From positions 56,784,989-56,848,988 of the forward strand of contig OW388297.1 in NCBI GenBank assembly GCA_936450465.1: a DNA stretch of 64,000 nt, written 5' to 3'. The notes under the pieces were generated by a model. That model saw nothing but the letters and a program-made list of their open reading frames with translations. It searched no databases and was not told the DNA's origin. Shown one piece after another: positions 25,401-37,400 of the stretch. Every line of letters starts with the position of its first letter. The stretch's first letter is position 1. Position numbers and translations under genes: made by a program. The stretch comes from Gibbula magus. Its lineage: Eukaryota > Mollusca > Gastropoda > Trochida > Trochidae.

Positions 25401-28400
25401 GTCAGAATATTGCATTATCTCCCGTGTGTTGACCTTGCTGAGTGCTCTCTCTCAATTTCAAGACTAAGATTTGTCAGGGTTAGGGATTGTGCATTATATT
25501 GAGACAACATATTTCTGTCTTCATCATCAAACAAAATAAACTCTGATGAGCTAAAGAGCCCATGGCTCTATTTTTGGTTAGTATTTCCCTGATCCACTGG
25601 CACGTCCCATCCCTTGGAGTCGGCCTTAGGATGTTCAGGTTAGTTGCTCCTTTTCCATTCTTTAATTTTAAGGAATTATCTGCGAGCATCTTTATTTTGT
25701 ACAGTCTAGCAGACAGAATTCCACTCCCAGGACTCTGCTTTGGGAGTCTGTTTTATGCTATATGTACCCCAAGGAGGATCCCTTCTGAAAAAGAATCGAA
25801 CCAACCTGCAGAGGTTGCAGATTCTTTGAAGAGGATCCTCCTTGGGGTAGGGCCACCCGACTCCCCTTATTCTGTCTGCCTGTCAGATTTATAAGTGGTG
25901 AGTTAGAGTTTTCTGCCCTTGGCGTCACTAGCAACCGCCAGGGTGGGGGCCCACTTAGGGTGGTCCAAATGTTTATTTTTTAGTAATTCATTATTTTTAC
26001 GGTTATTTTATTAAAAATATTAAATTCTAACTGTCATAACTCAAAAAATAGGATTTTTATGCTATAAGTACCCCAAGGAGGATCCTCTTCAAAGAATCTG
26101 CAACCTCTGCAGGTTGGTTCGAATTTTGACTATGAATTGTAAATACCTTATCATTTGATATGTACCTAAGAGATAATGAATAATTCAAACATGTCCCAGA
26201 TAGCAAGGGTTTGTTGGGCCAACATTAGTATATGGTTGGTTGGTTGGTCAACGCTTTAACAACGTTGGGCCTACCTTATCTTAATGACAGTAATCCAATA
26301 GTTGTGTTTGATAGTTGGTCAAACGGTGGGCCAACATTTGAAAAATTCTCCCATTTGCATAATATTTCACCACGCTGGCCCACTGTTGGGTCAACGTTGT
26401 AGATAAAAGTTATTTTTTAGCCATCATTTCGCATTTATTAAATTGTTCATTTGAAGCAAGTTGAAATAATTACTATAAGGAAATTTCAAGTAATGTTTTT
26501 AATAGTATGTTTAAACTTCATGTGGGACATGCTCTTTAGTTTAAGTAAACCACAGTAGATACCAAACATATGTGTCCCATAGCTTTATGGAACAGTCAAA
26601 CAGCAGACGACAGAAGCATTTCATTAGTGGAGGACTTAACTCAGTAAGTATTAAAGTACATGTTTGCTACCTGTGATACACATGATTGTATAAATTCAAG
26701 GTCAAAAACCTATTTTATCATATCTAGGGAACAATCTACTAATGCTGTATTCATTTGCACGAACAACGTTTTATAATTTATTTAATATACGTTTCTGTTG
26801 TTCACCCGGATAGTCTTTTCTGAATTTTCTGATTGTGACTATTTTACATTTTTGTTAAATAAACCTTTTGTATGGAAATCATATCAGTTGACAACTTGGC
26901 AGAATTCTATATTTATTTGCCTATTTTGTCTTTATTTGAAAGAAAGAGTATTAAATGGTGATATTCACTAGTCCAAAGTTGAACCAATTTTGGCCCAACA
27001 TTAATAGCTAGACAATATTAAAGTTTTAATGTTGTATTTACCTTTTACATTTTAGTTCTGATTTCACAAGTGTTTTCTTTGAAACTATTTCAATTATTTC
27101 AGGAGCAACCAACAAGAACCTGCCAGGACCAAATACAACTTATGCTGAGACAAAGGCAGTCATGAGTTTCCGATGCAAGATACATGGTTCACATGTATCA
27201 CGGGACCAACATAACTAAATTGTTTTCTTGTTTGTATACTTCTGATAATGGTAAGGGTATGCAGTGGAGTGTATACAGTGCAGTGCAACAACATAGCCTA
27301 TAGGTATGACATCAGGCCAACATATTGCCAACACAATCACCATGATGGGCCAATTGTGGGCCATTTCAATGTGTAAATTCTCTTTCATTGGGCCAACATT
27401 GAGCCAACATGATGGGCCAATGTAAAACCGATGAGCATATCCAAATGGGCCCAACATCAATGTGACAACCGTGGGCCAACCAAACCAGTGATCGTGGGCC
27501 AACTATGGGCCAACATATGAATGCTATCTGGGGTTGAGCTACAGAGCCAATGACTCTATGAGCTTCCACGAATTTAAAATATAGCGGTCAGCACGTCCGT
27601 CCGTGCGTCCGTCCGGAATGTTTTTGTTCCGCTCATAACTCTGACACTAGTTGTTCAGATTTTACGAAACTTGATATGTACAATCACCATGATGTGTACA
27701 AGTGTCTTTTGCATGTTTCATATCCTCATTTGCATAATTTATGCAAATTTTCTCAGTATTTCCACTTCGTCTTTCATACACTTTGTTCCACTCATAACTC
27801 AAACACTTTGTTCAATTGTTTTGAAACTTGGTACATATAATCACTATGCCTTTTGTATGTTTCAATATTTATGCAATTTTTCTCGATTTTTTAACTTTTA
27901 CTTCTAAAGCACTCTTACAAGTGTATCTATGAAGACATACTTAAGAAGAAAACACACATACTTTTCTTTCATAGTACTGATGTGGTTTGTTTGTACAGAA
28001 GACTAAACATTGATGTCTATCTGCTATTTTGAAACTTTTCTTCTTTGACCAATGTTAAAAGCGGGGTTATATGAGTGAGCTGTACTCACTAATTCTCTTG
28101 TCTATTTTGTTCTGTCATGCCGTCTCTTCATTCATCAGCAGCCACAAAAATCTTAGCTTCTGATTGGTGGATAAAAGACCTTTGTGACTGAATGATACTT
28201 CATGATGTGACTTAGTTACAGCTGAATCATTGAAACTCATCCCTATAAATGTTTGGTTGTTAAAAGTTGTCATGATTGTATCTAGGGCTGTGCAATATTA
28301 TCGATATACCGGTATATATCGGTGCAAAGTGTGTATTGCAATAATTGCATTATGATTTGTGATATCGCAATATATCGCACCAATGCATTTCAAGTAAAAT

Positions 28401-31400
28401 TAAGTTTAAAATCTTGCTTTTAGGCACAGACACATGGTCTTAAAAAATGTTTGATGTGCAGAAATATGTGTTGGACAAATGATGGGAGACATTTTTTTAT
28501 GTAAATATCATTAGAATTTGCATACATATTTGCCTTAATAACTTGTTGTATATAGTTTGTAAGATCTGAAAGGCATTTTATCAAATTATTCATGTTTAAA
28601 TCGCATAACGATGTATAAAAGCTCAATGTAGAAGTCATTCAATATATCGCAGTATTATTGCAATATGTGTGCTGTATATCGCAATATATCGCAATATGAA
28701 TTTTGCCACAATATCCAGCCTTAATTGTATCTACCTTGATCTTAACAAACTGTTTCTCTTTATTGCTGTAGGTGAGTGGTGCATGCCAGTGCTACCCAGG
28801 TCAATCAGGCCTCATGTGTATAGACACTTGTAACCAATCGTCATATGGACCAGGGTGTAATTTGACCTGTCCAGCATGTCCTAAAGGAGTCTGCAGTTTT
28901 GCTGATGGATCTTGCATATGTCAGGTAGGCTGAATAATATTGTAGTCATCAGGTAGGCTGAGTGATATTGTAGTCATGAGGTAGGCTGAGTGATTTTGTA
29001 TGTAAGGTAGGCTGAGGGGTATCGTATGTAAGGTAGGCTGAGGGATTTTATATGTAAGGTAGGCTGAGGGATTTTGTGTGCAAGGTAGGCTGAGGGGTAT
29101 CGTATGTAAGGTAGGCTGAGGGATTTTATATGTAAGGTAGGCTGAGGGATTTTGTGTGTAAGGTAGGCTAAGGGGTATCGTATGTAAGGTAGGCTGAGGG
29201 ATTTTATATGTAAGGTAGGCTGAGGGATTTTGTGTGCAAGGTAGGCTGAGGGGTATCGTATGTAAGGTAGGCTGAGGGGTATCGTATGTAAGGTAGGCTG
29301 AGGGATTTTGTATGTAAGGTAGGCTGAGGGATTTTGTATGTAAGGTAGGCTGAGAGATTTTGTACGTCAGGTAGGCTGAGAGATCTTGTACGTCAGGTAG
29401 GCTGAGGGATCTTGTACGTCAGGTAGGCTGAGGGATCTTGTACGTCAGGTAGGCTGAGGGATCTTGTATGTCAGGTAGGCTGAGGGCTCTTGTATGTCAG
29501 GTAGGCTGAGGGATCTTGTAAGTCAGGTAGGCTGAGGGCTCTTGTATGTCAGGTAGGCTGAGGGCTCTTGTATGTCAGGTAGGCTGAGGGCTCTTGTATG
29601 TCAGGTAGGCTGAGGGATCTTGTATGTTAGGTAGGCTGAGGGCTCTTGTATGTCAGGTAGGCTGAGGGCTCTTGTATGTCAGGTAGGCTGAGGGATCTTG
29701 TATGTCAGGTAGGCTGAGGGATCTTGTACGTCAGATAGGCTGAGGGCTCTTGTATGCCAGGGAGGCTGAGAGATCTTGTATGCCAGGGAGGCTGAGGGAT
29801 TTTGTATGTAAGGTAGGTTGAGACATCTTATCAACTTATGAATGCTTTTAATTTGTGATGATCTGTAATTTCACTATGAAGCTTTATGATGTATTCATTG
29901 AGATTTAAGATTCTTTTTCAGAAGGGATCCTCCTTGGGGTACATATAGCATAAGAATAATATTTTTAGCTCATTGGGCCTTTCAGGCCGGATGGGCTTAT
30001 GGCTTGGTGTCCATCGGTCCGTCCTTCCATACGTCTGTCCTTCCGTCCATCTGTAAACTTTTCGCTTTTTCGTCTTCTTCTCCAGAACCACTGGGTCTAG
30101 GTAGCCTAAATTTTGTGTACAGACTCCTTGGCCAATGGAGTTTCTAAATTGTAGATTTGGTGACCCTGTGGCACCAAATAAGGGCTTCACAGGCCATTAC
30201 CTAAAAACCTATTTTCGTCTTCTCCTCCGTAAAGAAAAGACTTAGAAGGCTGTAATATTGTGTACAGACTCTTTAGCCAATGGAGATTCTAAATTGTAGA
30301 TTTGGTGACCTCTGGCCCAAAATATGGGCCTCATGGGCCATGACCTTAAAATCTATTTCAGTCTTCATCATTAAATGATATAAACCCTGTTATGGCTCCA
30401 ATTTTGTCCTTTTAAAAAAAAAGGGGTAATTTGGCTTAACAGTCATTTCCGGTCATGAGAAATGATACAAAACTTTTCTTTAAAAATATCAGTATGCACT
30501 TAGACAGTTGAAACTTTTTTTTAGAAAGATACACAATAACAATACAAAAAAAAATTCATAAGTCGCATGGTTTAGCCGCCATTTTGATTTTCTTTAAATT
30601 TGTCTGATTTTGACATGTTAAATTTGGATCTAAATAATCCCAGAGACATAATAGAGACTTCCAACTTGTTTTAAAAGATTCTCAATAACTAGACAAGCAA
30701 AAAAGATTACCATGGGTCACATGGTTTAGCCGCCATTTTGATTTTCTTTATACAATTGTTCGATTTGAACATGTAAACTTTGGGTATCAATATTCATAGA
30801 GATGTGCTGGAGGATTTAAACTTGTTTTAAAAGATGCGCAATAACATGCGATGCGATAAGATGTCTTAATTAATTATATTTAAAACAATTGCAGCATTAA
30901 TGCGCTAAATCTGGTTGTCATCGCTTGCGACTATATTTATTTTTTTATAGGATTTTTATGCTCTTCAACAAATCTGGTTCGAATTTACAAGTATTTATGA
31001 GATTGGGGCAGGAGAGCCATCTTTAAATCAATGTCCACCTGTCATCTGTAACATACAGTAACTTCCTCTACCTTGCCTCCTCAGAATGGCAATTGCACCA
31101 GTTGTCCGAGAGGTTCCTGGGGACCAACATGTCAGGGGAGGTGTGACTGTGTGCATGGAGGATGTGACATTGCCACAGGGGCTTGTATCTGTGACCCTGG
31201 TTGGTTTGGTTGGTACTGTGATTCTTCCTGCAAGTCAGGTAAGCCAAACTCAACATGCACCAAGGATTTACCTTTACTGCACACATACGATCTTAGCCAC
31301 AAAGTTTCAAAATACATGTTTAAAAATTCACATGAAATCAGATATGTTTCTAGCTCATCCGACCTGAAAGACACGATGGACTTATGGCATGGCCATGGAG

Positions 31401-34400
31401 TCCGTCCATCCGTACGTCCATAAACATTTTATGGTTTTTGACTTCTTCTTCATCTTTTTCTCCAGTACCAAAAGGTCTAGAGAGCTGAACTGTTGTGTAC
31501 AGACTACAGACCCCTTAGCCAATTTGGACTCTAAATTTTAGATTTGGGGACCCTGTGATCCCAAATATGGATCACAAGGTCACAACCTAAAAAAAACTAT
31601 TGTAATGAGCTTTGAACAGAACTCTTGAGATTTTAAGTGCTCTTCACTTCAGTCAATAAAGAGACTAAGGGAGGTAATCTCAAAGATGTTAGTTGTAACA
31701 TGATTGTGCTTTGAAAAATGGTTGTTGAGAAAGAGAAGTTGAGGCTTGAAAACTGAGAATTGAGGGTCTAACGAAAAACATTTTGGTAACTTTTATCATA
31801 TTACAGATGAGGATGTTATCTATTACATAAACATTGGAACTGAACCACGCTCGTCATTCTTCCTAAGTGTTAGTTTACTTCGGTAAACACAAGTCTCAAA
31901 CAATACCTATTGTGCTACAGAGCCAATGGATCTTTGTATTTTTCATTTCTGCCTGATCGTTGGTGATTTGGAGGAAAATCATCTTTTCAGGGATGTATGG
32001 TCCTGGGTGCACAAGCAAATGCAACTGTTCTGAGAGTCAGTGTGACCTAGCTGACGGAACCTGCTTGTGCACTGACGGGTATGCTCCTCCAAGTTGCGCC
32101 CAACACTGTACTGTGAGTACACAGTTATTCTGTTTCTGCTCAAAAGGTAAACATAAAAAGGTCAACAATAATCATGTATATCAATGAAACTGATTCTCCT
32201 GAAGATTACCGGTAAGCTAAATTAGTCCAGAAACATTGTGAGAAAGAAAGAGTTGATTAGTGCAAGATGCAAGATAATATTTGCATCTTTCAGCCTCGTA
32301 TTTAGAAATGATGATGTAATAACCATCGTCTGCTAACCTAAAAGTAAACAATTGAAGAAACCACCGATACAGATATTCAAGGCAAATATGCAAAAAAAAG
32401 AACAAAAACATGATCGATAAGATAAATTTGTTGTCAGACCGCACCTCAGGGTGGTCTACAAGGACACTTTCGCGGGTTAAAAGAATTCATCTACCCTGAG
32501 GTGCGGTCTGACAACTTATATATAATATATCACTTGTGACTGCTCCACTCATGAAATAAATTCTTTTCTACCTCACTAGTTGAGATAAACATGGTTTTTG
32601 TCAAGGATAGTAGAATCTTCTGATCCTCTAATTATTTTCATTTCACAGAATGGAACCTATGGACCAAACTGTCAACTAAACTGCCCGGACTGTGGTTCAA
32701 GGTCAACTGGTTGCGACCCAGTGATGGGAACCTGCATATGCACAACGGGATACTGGGGTCTGTTGTGTGACCAGCCATGTGTTAAAGGCTACTACGGCCT
32801 CAAGTGTGAGACACCATGCAAGTAATTATCAGGGTTGGGACAGGTCAAAAGTGTTCTACCAAGGTACCCCACCCCCTATTACCCTTCCCTACCTGGGTAC
32901 CCCTACCCTATTACCCTTCCTTACCTGGGTACCCCACCCTAATACCCTTCCCTACCTGGGTACCCCAATCCCTATTACCTTTCCCTACCTGGATACCCCC
33001 ACCCTATTACCCTTCCCTACCTGGGTACCCCTACCCTATTGCCTTTCCCTACCTGGATACCCACCCCCTATTACCCTTCCCTACCTGGGTACCCCACCCC
33101 CTATTACCCTTCCCTACCTGGGTATCCCAACCCCAATTACCCTTCCTTACCTGGGTACCCCAACCCCTATTACCCTTCCCTACCTGGGTACCCCACCCCC
33201 TATTACCCTTCCCTACCTGGGTATCCCAACCCCAATTACCCTTCCTTACCTGGGTACCCCAACCCCTATTACCCTTCCCTACCTGGGTACCCCACACCCT
33301 ATTAACCTTCCCTACCTGGGTATCCCAACCCCTATTACCCTTCCCTACCTGGGTACCCCACCCCCTATTACCCTTCCCTACCTAGGTACCCCAATCCCTA
33401 TTACCCTCCCTACCTAGGTACCCGTTTTGTTGAGCCCCGACATCAAGTTTGTAAGATTTTGTAATTCATTCTTCAACTGGTACACTAAATAATTAAGCTA
33501 GATAGCTAATGCATAGAGTTAAGATAAGATAAGATAAGATAAGATAAGATAAGATAAGATAAGATAAGATAATTCTTTATTATCCCGAGGGAAATTTCAT
33601 TACATCTAATACAGTCTCCAGTATATAAAAAAAAAACGCAAAAAACATACACCAGTCATATAAACAATATTATAAACATTATATACACTTGTGTAAATCG
33701 ATCATTAAAACTTCATTCAAAAAATTTTCCATTAAAGGAAATAGCTATTTAAATAAAATTGTCTTATTAATAACATTTGGCTATAATATTGTGTTGGAAT
33801 CATTAAGTACATTGAAATCTTTTAATTGTGAAAGAATAAAAAAAACTTATACTGTTTTACGTGATAATGATGGATCCAGGTATGAAAGATACACGGGTCC
33901 TACTCAGAACTCACCTGTCCTGGGCATTCTGGTTACCCATCCAAACCCTAGTAAATATGAAATTATAATTAGAGGATTCCAAGATCAGCCTGAACACTAT
34001 TTATTTATTCTCACATATATTTGTTCATGTGGACTCCCTTCCTGTGGACTTGAGATTATCTCCAACACTCACTTCTTTGCTTGCCTCAAGACCCACCTAT
34101 TTCTCAGATACAAATAATTTTCTGGCAGACTGTCAGCCCTGTATATAGTTTTTTTTTTTATCCCACTGGTATGTAATATGATGAGATATAGTTGTCACCC
34201 TGTCCATCAGTCCGTAATCCTTTCGTTTCATGAACCATTCATGATATCTTTCTGAAACTTCCATGTGTATTACCCACTACAGAAATGGTGCCTTTGATAT
34301 TTTCAGAATTAGAAAAAAAACCCAGCTTTTTCGTTTCCCCAGAAAAGTGTTGGATTTGGACATTGTTCAGGGATAGGTTTGTTTCTGGAGCACAACTCCA

Positions 34401-37400
34401 AAACCCTTCATCTTATCTTCTGAAACTTTGCATGTGTATTACCTACTAACTGAAATGGTGCCTTTTAATATTTTCAGATTTCTGAAAATTGTATTTATTT
34501 TTATTCCCATAGAAATGCGTCTAATTTGGACTTTGTTCAGGGATAGGTTCGTAAAAAAACCTTCATCATATCTTCCTGAAACTTTGCATGTGTATTATCC
34601 ACTAACTGAAGTGGTACTTTCAAGACATACAATTATCCGTCAAAGATGTGTTTTACAAATTATGAGGGACTGGTGGAATATGTCATTTTCTGATGACTCT
34701 TGTTAATCCTACTACTACATGTGTGTGTAAAAGTTTTATCTGAATCATGCCTGTTATAATATCGAAAGATTCACCAATAAAATATTAGTAACCAATAACA
34801 TTAAAATAACATAAAAATATTTAAAAATTAAAAATTAAATAACTAGGTAAATCAATTGTTAGATATTGAAACTATTGATAATGCAATCATTGTGAATACA
34901 TGGAATGGTGTCACCATATAACTGCTTTTCCAGGTGTGTACATGGTGATTGTGACCCGGTATCCGGTGCATGTTCATGTGAGGACGGTTACACCGGGTCA
35001 GCTTGTAACACATCGGTAAGTTTCAGTGGTCTCAGTCCCAGTTTACCCTTCAACCTAACTTACCTTTGAACCTACTAGGTTTGATCAAACGTTAATTTGA
35101 GATCATTCATTCTCCAGCCAGTGACAGTGTAAATATAGATTGAAAGTTTAATTGTCATGTGTTTAGCATGAAAGGGGGGTTATAGTATTCAAATGCATCC
35201 GTCCGTCCGTACGTACATACAAATGAAATAACTTAGAATGCAATAATGGGAAATCTGTTTATATGACGTCAGAGTCTATTTTTGAAAATCCGCCATATTG
35301 GATTTTGTGCATTACGTGAAATGAAAACACTCTATTTTTTTACCTAATTTTACAACATTTTGAATAATAAAAGATATACACTGATAGAAAATTCACATAG
35401 TAACACATAGCGTGTCATAAAACTAATCAACACTTTGCTGTTATGCCATAGCAAACTTTTCCCCACTCACAGCGCAGATGAATGGCTTCAGTTCTCATTG
35501 TTTTTATTTTTTCAACAAATGTACGCTTGTCTCTATTAAGTTGTGAAATATAAATTCATCAAAATATTACCTTTATTAATATATTTTAACTTGACTTAAT
35601 CATTTATTAGTAGCATATTTCTATAAACGGGGATATCCTCTCAAATTTCGTTTCCAAAAAAAAAAATACCTCGATAGAACCCTCCTTTTAAGCCAGTGGA
35701 TTATAATTCCCTCAAAAGTTGCAAGAATCTGAACCTGACAAGAAGATAACAATGCTAGATGATCATCAGATGTTAATGATTATCATTATATTTCAGTGCT
35801 CACCAGGGTTTTGGGGCAAGAACTGTAGCCACACTTGTGACTGTGGAAGTCACTCCACTCACTGTGATCTGACAACAGGTCTGTGTATCTGCAACCCAGG
35901 ATTCAAAGGAGGTGATTTCTCTCTTGGTTCATACTCAAATACACCAATTAGATTCAATTATGCTTACCGCATTTCCTTTGATACATCCCGGGTCTCCAAT
36001 ATAGAACCTGGGTCTCTATTAAAACACCAGTTTCACGTAACAACAGAATATTCTGTGTTGCAATATAAAATAGTTATACACTCGTTTTGAGGAGAAATAT
36101 TGGTGTGACCGTGTGAGATTCAGCAAAACAGGTCCATGATATCAAATATCCGTATTGTTCAGTTAATTCTCCTTTTACAATAGGTCACCCCAAGAAGATT
36201 ATAAACGTCAATTCATGTCTGAAAAAATATAACCCGGCCTCCAATACAACCCGGGTCTCTAATAGAACCCGGGGGGTAAGGGGGTGCTGAATGAAATAGA
36301 ACACCGGGGTTGTATTAGAGGAAATACGGTATGTTGAATGTAGAGCCACATATAAAAAAAACGGAGAAAAAGCGTGTAGGGAAATTATTATTTGTTGGTA
36401 GTTTACACTTACTCAGCGCCAATGGGCAAGTTTTCACTTCTTGAATATGTTCAAGACACTGCAAATTCTTAGTCCAAAAATGATTTAGAATGTATAGGGA
36501 GACACACAGACAGACTCGATAGATTGGCAACCCTGAACTGGGAAACTGAGTCAACATACAAAGGGGGACAACTCTATAACACATTGCGTAACTCGCTAAC
36601 AAATATAGTGCCAACTGCGTAGTTCACCACAAAAGTTGAACCATTGTATTTTGCTTTTGGTTAAGTGCTTTATGAATCAAAGTGTATTTTCTGTTTGCGC
36701 CACATAGCATATTTATGTTGTTAATTTAATAAAATTGTGTGTACATTTCTATCTTTTCCAGTTTTACATTCATTAGACTTTATTTCCAGAAATATATGTT
36801 TTGTTCTGACTTCAGTTTGTTGCATTTTTGGTTGAAAACTGAACCGAAGTTTCTGTACCACAATACGTATTGAACCGCAGCTCAAGTGTACCATTTCATC
36901 CACAGTGAAGTGTCGACAGAGCTGTGACCAGGGCTACTACGGGGCAGGGTGTGGTCAGGTGTGTGGGTGTGACATGACCAGGTCCCAATGCAGCCCTCTC
37001 GATGGGACGTGCGAGTGTGTGCCGGGATATCTCGGACAAAATTGTGTGCAGAGTTAGTAGACAATAAATCTGATTTCAAAAGTTATGTTCAGTCTCTTTA
37101 ACATTGAAATGGGATAGTCTTCTGTCTGGTTCACTCTCAAGGACAAAAACTACCTTGATAAAAAATTTGTGGTGGTATGCAATTGAATTTGTAACATAGT
37201 TATCTCTCTTTTTAAGCCATTGAACAAAAACAGTGTTCTGTATTATTTTGAGTTTTACATTTTAAAACCATAAACTGTTCTTAAAATTGCAGATAATTTT
37301 GTTTAAAGAAGTTGTTTTTAATTTGGTTAATGTGGCAATGATTTAATAAATATTGAAACAATAAATTCCTATATTGAATATAGTTATCATATGAATAAGT

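Larger units (their letters stand above)
14751..26122 (+). mobile_element. DIRS-type tyrosine-recombinase retrotransposon, rearranged and interrupted
   Basis: Hallmarks seen: inverted terminal repeats at both ends, an internal complementary region joining reverse complements of both ends, DIRS-type gag, RT-RNase H, and a tyrosine recombinase instead of an integrase. The interior is scrambled: leader plus gag start (14976-16344), an RT-RH fragment (16345-16892), gag again through RT-RH (16893-20395), a second leader plus gag start (20396-21420), then recombinase (21421-22196). Junctions show short microhomologies such as TCTTCCTC. A 3.1-kb R1 repeat (22432-25575) interrupts the 3' part. No target-site duplication is seen, as expected for DIRS. 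Frameshifted gag and an in-frame TGA before RT indicate a dead copy, though the near-identity of the duplicated parts suggests recent activity. Confidence 0.85.

Noticed and set aside
28925..29825. CRISPR-like regular repeats
   Set aside because: Units are contiguous without unique spacers and lie in an animal intron; it is a simple tandem array.
30540..30780. Possible exon at GGTTTAGCCGCCATTTTG
   Set aside because: The segment occurs twice in tandem without an open frame; repeat sequence.
32767..33417. Proline/tyrosine-rich 216-codon frame
   Set aside because: Product of the 33-bp array; equally open in the other frames, begins inside exon 19 and passes its donor.
33689..34117. 142-codon + strand ORF in an intron
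   Set aside because: Low-complexity start and only a faint LINE-like end; called possible relic, not a gene.
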